From: an uncultured Bacteroidales bacterium
GTDB lineage: Bacteria > Bacteroidota > Bacteroidia > Bacteroidales > Bacteroidaceae
Direction: 5' to 3'
Assembly: GCA_902788275.1 (NCBI GenBank)
Contig: CADAJV010000009.1
Span: forward strand, 1-64,000
DNA: 64,000 nucleotides
Shown: piece by piece, positions 10,234 through 19,757 of the stretch
How the letters are laid out: every line of letters begins with the position of its first letter
Position numbering within the stretch: the first letter of the stretch is position 1
Position numbers and translations under genes: made by a program
Notes under the pieces: generated by a model
What the model was told of the DNA's origin: nothing
What the model saw: the letters and a program-made list of their open reading frames with translations, nothing else
The model's database searches: none

Positions 10234-12246
10234 ATGTTAACTATGCAACATTTCTTCCGCTTAAGACACGCACTCACTGCGTTTGCTTTCATGCTTTGCC
10301 TTACAGGCAATGCTATGCATGAACAGCAAGTCGACACTCTCAGGAGCCGTCGACTGGGTGAGGTTAAGGTAAGTGGCAGCAACAAGCAAAAAGCTGTCAA
10401 CAACTCAGCCCCAGAGCAGACTCTTACCATCAGGGACATGGAGCAGATGGGTGCAAGTTCGGTAAGCGACGCTGTGCGCCACATGGCCGGTGTGACTCTT
10501 CACGACTATGGAGGCGCCGGAGGTCTCAAGACTGTCAGCATACGCGGAATGGGAGCCCAATTCACTGGTGTGAGCTACGACGGAGTTCCTTTGAGCGACG
10601 TACAGACCGGCCAGATTGACCTGCAACGCTACACCCTCAACGGAGTGAAGCAACTTGACTTGCTGATTGGTGAGGGCAACGACATCTTCATTGCCGCTCG
10701 TGAGACTGTGATGCCCAGCCTGCTGAGCATCAGTACCCAGGGCGTCAGCCACAAGGACCATGACCTCCATCTTGTGGCGCAGGCTGTGATGGGAGCCTGG
10801 GGATATACCAGCCCCATGCTGAGCGCAGAGAAAGCCTGGGGCAAGGTGGCCGTCAATGTGCAGGCCGACTATGTCTATGCCGAGAATGACTACCCCTTTA
10901 CCATCTACAATATTAAGGAGCGCATCCACAAGCATCGCGTCCACTCCAGGATGAACCAAGGCCATGCCGAGCTGAACACTCGTTACACTTTCAGCGACAG
11001 CCACAGCCTTAACCTCAAGCTATATTATTACGACAACGACCGCCAGTTGCCCGGAGTAGTGCGCTACTATACCAACGACAGCCAGCAGCAGTTGCGTGAG
11101 CGCACAGCCTTCGGCCAGTTGCAGTATCGTGGATTGCTGAGCCCCAAATGGCAACTAAAGGCCGCAGCCAAATGGAATTGGGCCAACACCGACTATCGCG
11201 ACAAGCTTTACTCCGAGGGCCGTATGGACGGCAATTATTGGCAGCGTGAGGGCTACCTTACTGCCGCGGCGCAGTGGAAGGCCACTGAGAGCCTGCGTCT
11301 CAGTGGTGCCACCGACTTTCTGCACAACGACCTCAACTGCTACTGTCCTATGGCACCAGATGTCAAGCCCAGTCGTACGGCATGGCTTAATACCTTTTCT
11401 GCTCGATGGAACCGCGGTTTTCTGTCGGCCACAGCCCGCATATTGCACTCTGCCTACATCAACCATGTCGAGCGCGGCACGGCAGTCTCCGACTATCGCC
11501 ACTGGAGTCCCAGTTTTAGTGCCTCTGCACGTCTGGGCAGTGGATGGCAGGTTAGAGCAATGTGGAAAGACATCTTTCGTATGCCCTCATTCAATGAACT
11601 CTACTTCTATCATAGAGGTGATGCCGACCTGAAACCCGAACGTACCAGTCAATGGAACGTTGGCCTCACATGGCAAGGCCAGATAACTCCCCAACTCAGC
11701 GGTTCGATGACCATCGATGGCTATATAAATAAGGTAAAGGACAAGATTGTGTGCATACCTTTCAACCTCTTTATTTCGCAAAACGTCAACGCAGCTAAGG
11801 TTAGGGTGAAGGGCGCAGACTTGAGTCTGAGGGGCGCATATGATATAGCTAACGGCCACGCCTTGGAGATGCAGGGTCACTACTCATATATGAACGCGGA
11901 GGATCGTTCTTCACGCGGAGCTAACACCTTTGGCAAACAGATTGCCTACACTCCTGAGCATAACTACAGTGCAGCCCTCACATGGAAAAATCCGTGGGTA
12001 AACATATCGCTGACAGCCTACGGTGTGAGCAAGCGCTGGGCTACCAATGAGCATACTGTAGGCACTAGCTTGGGCGGCTATTCAGAGTTGGGCACCAGCC
12101 TTTTCCGCGAATTTCATCTCAGAGGCCGTCAGCGACTCATCGCCTCTTTTAGCGTGAGCAATCTGTTCAACAAGCAATATGAGGTAATCACCGCCTATCC
12201 CATGCCGGGCACGGGTTGGCGCTGTATGGTGAGATGGGAGATGTAA
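10234..12246 (+). CDS. btuB: TonB-dependent outer-membrane cobalamin receptor, BtuB-like
   Basis: The 670-residue protein has a signal peptide and then a plug domain (about 35-150) with LGEVKVSG, the TonB-interacting type of start, and SIRGMGAQFTGVSYDGVPL. A 22-strand-type barrel region follows, ending at the C-terminus in CMVRWEM. The frame is open upstream to 10039, but that part is the riboswitch, so I chose ATG 10234 just after AGGAAAGG; ATG 10243 is an alternative. The family imports corrinoids across the outer membrane using the TonB/ExbBD energy system. The riboswitch and the downstream BtuG-like and BtuF-like genes make cobalamin the likely cargo. The gap to the next gene is 84 bp. 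Confidence 0.92.
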   Translation: MLTMQHFFRLRHALTAFAFMLCLTGNAMHEQQVDTLRSRRLGEVKVSGSNKQKAVNNSAPEQTLTIRDMEQMGASSVSDAVRHMAGVTLHDYGGAGGLKTVSIRGMGAQFTGVSYDGVPLSDVQTGQIDLQRYTLNGVKQLDLLIGEGNDIFIAARETVMPSLLSISTQGVSHKDHDLHLVAQAVMGAWGYTSPMLSAEKAWGKVAVNVQADYVYAENDYPFTIYNIKERIHKHRVHSRMNQGHAELNTRYTFSDSHSLNLKLYYYDNDRQLPGVVRYYTNDSQQQLRERTAFGQLQYRGLLSPKWQLKAAAKWNWANTDYRDKLYSEGRMDGNYWQREGYLTAAAQWKATESLRLSGATDFLHNDLNCYCPMAPDVKPSRTAWLNTFSARWNRGFLSATARILHSAYINHVERGTAVSDYRHWSPSFSASARLGSGWQVRAMWKDIFRMPSFNELYFYHRGDADLKPERTSQWNVGLTWQGQITPQLSGSMTIDGYINKVKDKIVCIPFNLFISQNVNAAKVRVKGADLSLRGAYDIANGHALEMQGHYSYMNAEDRSSRGANTFGKQIAYTPEHNYSAALTWKNPWVNISLTAYGVSKRWATNEHTVGTSLGGYSELGTSLFREFHLRGRQRLIASFSVSNLFNKQYEVITAYPMPGTGWRCMVRWEM

Positions 12247-12330
12247 ATCAATGTGTATTGAAAATTTGTTGTAAATAGTTGAAAGTAGAAGAACAAACCA
12301 TTAAAAACCCTTAAAAAAATTATCAGTTCT

Positions 12331-13419
12331 ATGAAAAAGCTTTTGAAATTTGCTTTGATGGCTGCTTGCGCTTTCGCAATGACAGCGTGCAGCGATGATG
12401 ACAACGACAAGCCTGTAATTGATCCGGTGGACCCAGGCGTAAATGTTACTGGTGTTTATGTGCTTAGCCAAGGCAACTACTACAGTGCCCTCAATGGTGA
12501 CCTGACATTCTACAACCCCGCTACTAGCGACTACACCAACGGCCTTTTTGAGGCAGTGAACGGACGTGCTTTCGGCGGCACTGCCAACGACATCGTTGCC
12601 TACGGCAGCAAACTCTATATTGCTAACACTGATGAGAACGTGCTGGAGGTGGCTGACGCCCAGACCGCCAAGAGCATCAAGCAGATCAGCCTGAGCGGCG
12701 CACGCAGGATTGTTGCTGACGGCGGCTACATCTACGTTACTTCCTTTTACGGCAACAACGTGACCAAGGTTGACACCACAACCTTAGAGATTGTAGGTAC
12801 CGTTGAGACTGGCACCTATCCCGAGGCATTGGCTATCCAGGGAGGCAAACTCTATGTAGCCAACTCTGGCTACGGCAGCGGCAACACCGTTACTAAGATT
12901 GACCTTGCCAACTTCACCGTTGACGCTACCCTCAATGTACCCGTAAATCCCGTAGATATCTACAGCGTACACGACCAGCTCTACCTAGGTTGCAGCGGTG
13001 AGTATAACGACGATTGGACATATAAGGTCAACCCCGCCATCTATGCCCTCGCCACCGATGGAACCACTACCAAACTTGTAGAGGCTACTGCCAGCGCTGC
13101 CGGGCTGGATGACATCTACTTTTTCGACAATAACTACTACAAGACTGAGCTGACCTTCGGCCGCATTTCTGCCATCGACCAGAGCGTAAAGAACCTTACC
13201 TTTGACAAGCCCGTAGTTTACCCCTGTGCCATTGCAGCCAATCCACAGACCGGCGACATCTATATTACTGGCTATGCTGAGAAGGACAATGGCAGCGGAT
13301 ACTATAGCGCTGACTACAACAGCCCCGGCACCTGCTACCGCTTCAGTGCTGATGGTATGAAGCTTGACCAGTTCCCCGTTGGCATCAGTGCCGGCAGAAT
13401 TGTTTTCCTTACTAAATAA
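12331..13419 (+). CDS. btuG: BtuG-like surface beta-propeller lipoprotein
   Basis: The 362-residue lipoprotein has a lipobox ending MTAC (Cys20) followed by SDDDND, the acidic pattern associated with surface export of lipoproteins in Bacteroidetes. The mature protein is built of repeated blades of the YncE type (for example KLYIANTDENVLEVADAQT, GKLYVANSGYGSGNTVTKID), consistent with a seven-bladed propeller. BtuG of gut Bacteroides is such a protein; it binds B12 very tightly and caps BtuB. The position directly after a riboswitch-controlled receptor gene strongly supports the same role. Its stop codon touches the GTG start of the next gene. Confidence 0.88.
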   Translation: MKKLLKFALMAACAFAMTACSDDDNDKPVIDPVDPGVNVTGVYVLSQGNYYSALNGDLTFYNPATSDYTNGLFEAVNGRAFGGTANDIVAYGSKLYIANTDENVLEVADAQTAKSIKQISLSGARRIVADGGYIYVTSFYGNNVTKVDTTTLEIVGTVETGTYPEALAIQGGKLYVANSGYGSGNTVTKIDLANFTVDATLNVPVNPVDIYSVHDQLYLGCSGEYNDDWTYKVNPAIYALATDGTTTKLVEATASAAGLDDIYFFDNNYYKTELTFGRISAIDQSVKNLTFDKPVVYPCAIAANPQTGDIYITGYAEKDNGSGYYSADYNSPGTCYRFSADGMKLDQFPVGISAGRIVFLTK

Positions 13420-14541
13420 GTGTATCGTTTCTTAACATACATTATAAGTATCGCCTGCGTGGCGGTTCTAACAAGCTGTGGCGGCAGTGTCGGCAACAAG
13501 GCCGGCACTGCCATCGCCATGCGCTACGCCAAGCTACTCAGCATGGAGCAGTATGACGGCTATAGGCTAGTGAGCGTTAGTGACCCGTGGAAGAACGGCT
13601 CTGTGCTTCACCAGTATGCGCTTATAGACAGCAACGGCAACGCTTCTGCTGTGCCCGAGGGTGTCACTGCCATCAGGGTGCCGCTGCAAAGACTGTGCAT
13701 TAGCACTTCCGTCCACGCAGGTCTGATGCATAAGTTGGGGGCCTTAGACCAGGTGGGCAGTATTTGCGAGGGCAAATATATCCTCAACCCCACCATACAG
13801 GCTCAGATTAAGAGCGGGCACATTAAGGACGTGGGCAGTGGCCTCAACCCCAATGTGGAGATGATTGCCCAGCTGCGCACCGATGCCCTGTTGATGTCGC
13901 CCTTCGAGGGCGCAAGTTATGGTCTGCTTGAGAAGACGGGCATCCCTATCATTGAGTGTGCCGACTATATGGAGACCTCGGCCCTGGGCCGTGCCGAGTG
14001 GATGAAGTTCTACGGTATGTTGGTGGGCCGAGAGACAGAGGCCAACAAACTCTTCGATGAAATCGAAAAAAACTATAACGATTTCAAGACCTTGGTTGCC
14101 AAGGAAGAGGCCCATCCTAAGTTGCTGGCTGACATGCTTAACGGTAACACGTGGTATATGCCAGGCGGCGGAAGCATCTATGGTACCCTCTATAAAGACG
14201 CAGGTGCCAACTTCACTATAGCCAGCGACAATGTGAGCGGTAGTCAGCCCCTGTCGTTGGAGAAAGTGCTACTGGAAGGTAAAGATGCTGATTATTGGAT
14301 TATCAAGTACAGTCGTCCGCAGGATTTCAACTACGCCTCGATATTGAAAGAGAACTCCGTGTACGGCAAGTTCAAGGCTTTCCGGCAGAAGCACATTTTT
14401 GGCTGCAACGCCTTCTCTGTACCCTTCTACGAGGAGGCACCCTTTCGACCCGATTTGCTACTGGGTGACATTATCAGTATTATATATCCCAATCTGCTGC
14501 CAGACCGCAAGATGGTATTCTACGCGCCACTGGAAGACTAA
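13420..14541 (+). CDS. btuF: Periplasmic cobalamin-binding protein, BtuF-like lipoprotein
   Basis: The 373-residue protein has a lipobox ending LTSC (Cys20). Two lobes of the class III periplasmic binding fold are joined by a long helix (about 190-220), with the family pattern VPLQRLCISTSVHAGLMHKL, then LNPNVEMIAQLRTDALLMSP, and NTWYMPGGGS in the second lobe. It should collect B12 from the receptor and hand it to an inner-membrane BtuCD transporter. The start is GTG immediately after the TAA of btuG, which implies coupled translation. The btuC and btuD genes expected next to it are not in this window. Confidence 0.88.
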   Translation: MYRFLTYIISIACVAVLTSCGGSVGNKAGTAIAMRYAKLLSMEQYDGYRLVSVSDPWKNGSVLHQYALIDSNGNASAVPEGVTAIRVPLQRLCISTSVHAGLMHKLGALDQVGSICEGKYILNPTIQAQIKSGHIKDVGSGLNPNVEMIAQLRTDALLMSPFEGASYGLLEKTGIPIIECADYMETSALGRAEWMKFYGMLVGRETEANKLFDEIEKNYNDFKTLVAKEEAHPKLLADMLNGNTWYMPGGGSIYGTLYKDAGANFTIASDNVSGSQPLSLEKVLLEGKDADYWIIKYSRPQDFNYASILKENSVYGKFKAFRQKHIFGCNAFSVPFYEEAPFRPDLLLGDIISIIYPNLLPDRKMVFYAPLED

Positions 14542-14932
14542 TGTTTAGACTAAGCAAGGCCTGTTGTGTTTATATACTAATTTTTCGCACACTTTATTCT
14601 TTTAGTGTTTTCTTCACAATCACTTTTTCTTGCCTCAGCATAGTACATGCAAGATAGCCTACGGTTTTGCCGCTACTCTCAGACTTCTTGATATCGGTCC
14701 GCTGCATGCAGCGACCACCGACGACGTCTTCGCGAAGCTTACGACTTTCGGCTTATAGAAAACGCCTTATTCCTGCTTGCTTTTGGAAATTTAACATAGC
14801 AAAAGCAGTTTTTTGTTATGCAAATGTACGGGCATACATAAATATTTTCTAATTTTGTATGCCATTTTTTACACGCTTGCATGAAGAGATTTCGCACGAC
14901 GAAACAAACGGATAAAAACATAATTGCTTAAA
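14542..14932. other. Intergenic region, no gene recognised
   Basis: About 390 bp without a credible gene. It holds a perfect 14-bp palindrome CGCTGCATGCAGCG (14700-14713) and a -7-like TAATTTTG (14850-14857) that could serve the protease gene at 14933. No clear terminator for the B12 operon is visible. Confidence 0.5.
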
Positions 14933-17900
14933 ATGAAAAAGATTAAGAACCTGGCCCTTGCGGCCATGAGCGCACTGCTCCTGCTGGGCACGGCGCAGAC
15001 ATCCACTGCTCAGGATGTGGACTTGAGTAAGTACCCTGACTGGAGACCCTATGACCCCGCTCTGGAGCGTCCGTTCAAGAAACTTAAGAAGCAGGCTGCC
15101 GCCAAGTCGGGCTCAGCCACTCAGCGCCCCGATCATCTGAACAATGCTCTGAGTATGTTCTTCCCGCCAGTATTCAACCAGAGTGGCGGCTCCTGCGGTT
15201 CAGCTCAGGCCATTGGCTACATCTTCACTCATGACATGAACAATATGCGCAATACCGATGCATCGCTTGAGGAGAACCAGTACCCCAGCCACTTTACCTG
15301 GCTCTTTACCAACACTGGAGTAGCCAAGACTCCAATGGGCGTCGGCAACGGTATCCCCAATGTTACCCACTACGGTGGCCGCACCTATAGCAATAGCTTC
15401 GGCTACCAGGTACCTGAAAACTACTACTTCGGATGGATGCAAGGTTACGATAATTGGTTTAACGCCATGCACAATCGTATGGTTGACTTTTTCTATGGCA
15501 CCAACTTCAGTGACTGGTATGGTGCCCGCGAGGATCTGAAGCAGTGGCTCTGGAATCACTATGGTGAAGAAGGCTACATAGAGGGCGGATGTGCTGGATT
15601 CGGCGTTGCCAGCGGCGGTACATGGGATAACATTCCCTCCACAGCCGTCAATGATGAGCTCGGAGTGAGTGGAAAGAAATATGTTTGGCGCTGGGGCAAG
15701 ACCTATGACCATGGCCTCACCATCTGCGGCTACGATGACCGCATTGAGTTTGACCTTGACCAGAACGGCATTGCCGGCGAGGAGGACAAGGACGAAAAAG
15801 GCGCATGGATAATCTGCAACTCATGGGGTGCAAGCTGGTGTAATCAGGGTTTCATTTACTGCCCCTATGCCCACAGCTACTCCATGATTAACTCAGCGGG
15901 TAATCACACACTGCCATGGGCTATCGAGCTATATCACTACCGTCACAACTATCGTCCCCTGCGCACCATCAAAATTCTGATGGACTACGACCACCGCTGG
16001 GAGCTCTCCCTCTTTGGCGGTATGGCCCAGGACACCAGCAAGACCAAACCCGAGCAGAGCGCAGGCTTCGTACATTTCCAGCAAGTTGACAACAAAGACT
16101 GGGACAACAACGGTGTGTCGCCTGAGTGTCCGATGTTGGGCCGCTGGGCCGACGGCTATCATTATGAGCCTATGGAGTTTGGCTATGACCTTACCGATCT
16201 CGGCGAAAGTTTCGACAAAACAAAGCCCGTTAAGTACTTCCTCACCATCAAAACTAAGGCTGGCGGAATAGGTCAGGGTCATCTTTACAAGGCCTCTATC
16301 CTTAACTACGAATATGACAAGGACAACCCCGTGGAGATTCCTTTCGATATTGACACCATAGACATACAGGGAGGCGGCGACGCCATCACTATTGCAGTCA
16401 CCGTGCCCGGCGAGGCCATCAATCCCCCGCTCAATGCCACGCTCAACAAGACAACCCTCTCCTGGAACACACCCGAGGCCACAACCCTGTCACGCAATAA
16501 ATACTATATATATAAAGGTGGCGAACTTATCGATAGCGTAGCCACTTCGCGCAACAGCTATACTGTCAAGGACCCCGATGCCGTCTATTCCGTAGCTGCA
16601 GGCTATAAGTACAACGGCAGGCAGCTCATCTCCGAACAAAGCAACAATGCCAGCACACCCAGCATCCTTGACAATACCGACAACAAGGTGCTTGCCCTAA
16701 CGCAGCAGGGGCTCTGCGTACCCAACGTATTCCCCAAGAAAGTCTATCAGGCCACCTTTGAATTTATGCTCAAGACCAGCAAGCTCAACTCTTTGAGCAA
16801 TAAGATGGGCAGCGAGGACGGCGACTTCTTCATCACCGCCTCAGCCAGCGGTCAGATAACTGCCGGATGGAGCACTGCCAACTCCAACGACTTCGCTACC
16901 ACAACGGCCTCGCAAATCAAGAACGGACAGTGGAAGCACGTAGCCATTGTGGTGGATCGCAATATCATCACTATCTACATCGATGGAATGAAGAAGAAGA
17001 GCGTCACTTCCAGCACCTTCAGTGGTGTGCCTGCTATGGGCGACTTCATAGTAGGACTCACCGACGGCCTCATGGAAGGCACTATTGACGAACTACGCAT
17101 CTGGAAGACCGTCCGCAGCCTTTCTGAGATATTCGGAGGCAAGGATGAAGCCATTGCCAACCCCGCAGTGATGAACGACCTGCTAGTCTATCTGCCCATG
17201 ACCACCATAGAGGAAAACGGCCAGCTCAAGGTGCGTGACTATGCCAGTGGTATGCACGCCACACTTATTGGAGGAGTCGGTCAGGAAGCGTTTACCATTG
17301 ACAACAGTATTCTGCACGGAGGCAAGATAGCCGTAGCCCCCTCCATCACAGCCGCACAAGACTCAGCCTTCGCAGGCTCGCCTGTGCAGTACACCGCCAT
17401 AGCCCCTCTGTCTTGTACCAGCTGGCAGTGGAGTGCACCCGGAGCCCAGACAGAGACCTTCACCACTCAGTCGCCCCACATTATATACAATACCCCAGGC
17501 GACCACACCATCACTCTGACCCTTACTAATGCCGACGGCAGCATCTCCGAGGTGACCAAGGATATCTACGTGCGTCCCGCCACCAAGCCAGTAGCCGACT
17601 TCGACATAGCCGAGGACACCAAGGAAGCCGGTGAGCTCTTCAGTTTCATCAACCGCTCCACAGGAGCCAACACCACCTACACGTGGGCTATTCGCGGAGC
17701 CCACACCGAGCTTGTCAACACCACCAATGCTACAGCCGTCTATGATGCTCCCGGCACCTACACCGTAGTATTGTCGGCCACCAACCCTTCCGGCACCTCC
17801 CTTAAGAGTAAGAAAGTAACCGTCAAGGCAGCCGCCCCCACACCGGGATTCAGCGTAAGCCCCAGTGCCATACTTCTTGGCGAGCAGACATACCTTGTTG

Positions 17901-19510
17901 ACAACAGCCGCGGCAAAGCCGACAACTGGTTCTGGATTCTCGACAACGGCAAGCGCGTGCTCGGAGTTAATGGCCAGAACTCATCCTACACCCCCAAGCA
18001 TCCTGGAGTTTACGACATATCACTCACTACCTCCAACGACGTGGGCAGCAAGTCGCTAACCCAGAAGCGTCGTCTTTATGTCAGCAATGCCGATGCCAAG
18101 AACGCGCTCAGCTTTGCCGGCGATCAAGCAGTTACATTCATCTGCCCGCTACAGACCAACTCCAAAACCTGGACCATTGAGTGGTGGATGAATCCCCAGC
18201 AGTACACCGGTGCAGGCGGATTTGCCACAGCCAACGACTTCCTTCACATGGGCGGTGAGGCCAACGGAGCCTACAAGATAGTCATCAACGGTTCCACAAT
18301 GATAAGCCCCTCCAACTACGTCATCCTTAACCAGTGGCACCATTACGCCATTACCTACAGCCTCGGCACCGTGCGCTTCTTCCGCGATGGCGAAGTCTTT
18401 TCCGAGCCTGAAAGCAAGCTCACCTACACCATAGGCAAGTGGAACGGCATGATGACCATCAGCGACCCCCTCAACCCCTACAAAGGCCTTATCGACGAAG
18501 TGCGCATATGGAGCAAGGCACTTACCGCCTCAGCCGTCAAGGCCAATGCCAACGCACCCATCACCAACCCCGCGGAGACATCAGGCTTGGCACTCTACTA
18601 TGACTTCAACGACGGCCAGGGCAACGTAACCGACCACTCTGCACAGAAGCACGACGGCATCCGCACAGGCTTCGGCCCTGACGGCGACGCATGGCCACTG
18701 GCCACCGGAGTGTTCACCCTTGACCTTGAGCCTGCCGACATCAAGAGCCTTGACGTGACCGACACTTATCTTAAAAACTACCAGCGCCCATTCGTCTATG
18801 ATGAGAACACCATTGTCAACAACTACAACACCAACCGCTTCTACGCCCTCGGCAGCCCCTGGCAGGTAATAGGTTCCACCACAGAGGGAACCACCACCAC
18901 CGGAGCACACGTTGACAAGAACTACTACAGCGACCTCTGCCTCTCCACCACCTACTTCGGGTTCGCATCGTCCATCAACGATCATCGTGTATTCCAGACA
19001 GTCACCTTGCCCGCAGGCAAGTACCACTTTGAGGCCACACCCAGCTCCATCTCTGGCAGCGTCAGCAATGTGAACATCGTGGCAACCCTCGGCGATGAAC
19101 TGAGCACCAATTCCACCCTCAACACATCGCTGGCCCACGCCAATGTAGCCAATACCACCGGCATAGACTTCCTCCTTGGGCAGGACACCCAGGTAAGTCT
19201 TGGCATCCTCTACAGCATGACCAGCTACAGCCGCTGCAACTTTACCAAGTTCACCCTCTACCGCCAGGAACTTGATGTGGCAGAAGCCGATGGCGAGACA
19301 AGCATCTATGACGCCATTGCCGCTGGCAAGGCACAGGCCGTTACCCCGCGCGACGGAGGCATAGTCATAGCCAGCAAGGAAAAGCAGCAGTTCCGCATCT
19401 ACACAGTTGACGGCAAGTGCGTCTTCAACGAACTCGTGCAAGGCACCCACTTCATCCCCATGCCAGCCGGCATCTACGTAGCCGATGGTCAAAAGATAGT
19501 AGTTAAGTAA
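14933..19510 (+). CDS. Secreted papain-like (C1) cysteine protease with LamG and PKD domains
   Basis: The 1525-residue protein has a signal peptide ending TSTAQ. The protease domain spans about 60-330. The expected papain residues are visible: oxyanion Gln83 and nucleophile Cys88 in NQSGGSCGSAQ, His260 in YDHGLTICGYDD and Asn296 in WIICNSWGASW. The residue after Cys is Gly rather than the usual Trp. After it come a beta-sandwich linker, a LamG/concanavalin-like domain (about 575-770), three PKD-type repeats (about 800-1040), a second LamG domain (about 1060-1230), a beta-rich module, and a C-terminal tail like a type IX sorting domain (RIYTVDGKCVF, ending PAGIYVADGQKIVVK). It probably acts outside the cell on proteins or peptides. 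I chose ATG 14933; a TTG at 14924 is also in frame. Confidence 0.82.
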   Translation: MKKIKNLALAAMSALLLLGTAQTSTAQDVDLSKYPDWRPYDPALERPFKKLKKQAAAKSGSATQRPDHLNNALSMFFPPVFNQSGGSCGSAQAIGYIFTHDMNNMRNTDASLEENQYPSHFTWLFTNTGVAKTPMGVGNGIPNVTHYGGRTYSNSFGYQVPENYYFGWMQGYDNWFNAMHNRMVDFFYGTNFSDWYGAREDLKQWLWNHYGEEGYIEGGCAGFGVASGGTWDNIPSTAVNDELGVSGKKYVWRWGKTYDHGLTICGYDDRIEFDLDQNGIAGEEDKDEKGAWIICNSWGASWCNQGFIYCPYAHSYSMINSAGNHTLPWAIELYHYRHNYRPLRTIKILMDYDHRWELSLFGGMAQDTSKTKPEQSAGFVHFQQVDNKDWDNNGVSPECPMLGRWADGYHYEPMEFGYDLTDLGESFDKTKPVKYFLTIKTKAGGIGQGHLYKASILNYEYDKDNPVEIPFDIDTIDIQGGGDAITIAVTVPGEAINPPLNATLNKTTLSWNTPEATTLSRNKYYIYKGGELIDSVATSRNSYTVKDPDAVYSVAAGYKYNGRQLISEQSNNASTPSILDNTDNKVLALTQQGLCVPNVFPKKVYQATFEFMLKTSKLNSLSNKMGSEDGDFFITASASGQITAGWSTANSNDFATTTASQIKNGQWKHVAIVVDRNIITIYIDGMKKKSVTSSTFSGVPAMGDFIVGLTDGLMEGTIDELRIWKTVRSLSEIFGGKDEAIANPAVMNDLLVYLPMTTIEENGQLKVRDYASGMHATLIGGVGQEAFTIDNSILHGGKIAVAPSITAAQDSAFAGSPVQYTAIAPLSCTSWQWSAPGAQTETFTTQSPHIIYNTPGDHTITLTLTNADGSISEVTKDIYVRPATKPVADFDIAEDTKEAGELFSFINRSTGANTTYTWAIRGAHTELVNTTNATAVYDAPGTYTVVLSATNPSGTSLKSKKVTVKAAAPTPGFSVSPSAILLGEQTYLVDNSRGKADNWFWILDNGKRVLGVNGQNSSYTPKHPGVYDISLTTSNDVGSKSLTQKRRLYVSNADAKNALSFAGDQAVTFICPLQTNSKTWTIEWWMNPQQYTGAGGFATANDFLHMGGEANGAYKIVINGSTMISPSNYVILNQWHHYAITYSLGTVRFFRDGEVFSEPESKLTYTIGKWNGMMTISDPLNPYKGLIDEVRIWSKALTASAVKANANAPITNPAETSGLALYYDFNDGQGNVTDHSAQKHDGIRTGFGPDGDAWPLATGVFTLDLEPADIKSLDVTDTYLKNYQRPFVYDENTIVNNYNTNRFYALGSPWQVIGSTTEGTTTTGAHVDKNYYSDLCLSTTYFGFASSINDHRVFQTVTLPAGKYHFEATPSSISGSVSNVNIVATLGDELSTNSTLNTSLAHANVANTTGIDFLLGQDTQVSLGILYSMTSYSRCNFTKFTLYRQELDVAEADGETSIYDAIAAGKAQAVTPRDGGIVIASKEKQQFRIYTVDGKCVFNELVQGTHFIPMPAGIYVADGQKIVVK

Positions 19511-19532
19511 CACTATTATAAGTTCTTTTGCC

Positions 19533-19572
19533 AAATCCGCCAGCTTCTCTTTTAAGCGAGGCTGGCGGATTT
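19533..19572 (+). terminator. Terminator hairpin after the protease gene
   Basis: A 12-bp perfect stem (AAATCCGCCAGC / GCTGGCGGATTT) with a 16-nt loop, ending in TTTT, lies about 20 bp past the stop codon. Confidence 0.75.
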
Positions 19573-19693
19573 TACTTATCGTAGAAGCAAGCAGGGAGCC
19601 GTCTTTTGCAAACTCGTCATTGCGGATATATGATTTAGACCAGCGAAACGCACATTCCACAAGAGCGCCATCAGCGTAGATGAAAAAATAATC

Positions 19694-19701
19694 CTAAATT
19701 T
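19694..19701 (+). promoter_or_regulatory. Promoter -7 box
   Basis: TAAATTTG lies about 57 bp before ATG 19758 and fits the Bacteroidetes -7 consensus. No convincing -33 box was found. Confidence 0.4.
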
Positions 19702-19757
19702 GAAAAGGACATCAGCCAATCTTGAAAACAATTAACAATATCACAAATATTACAAAA

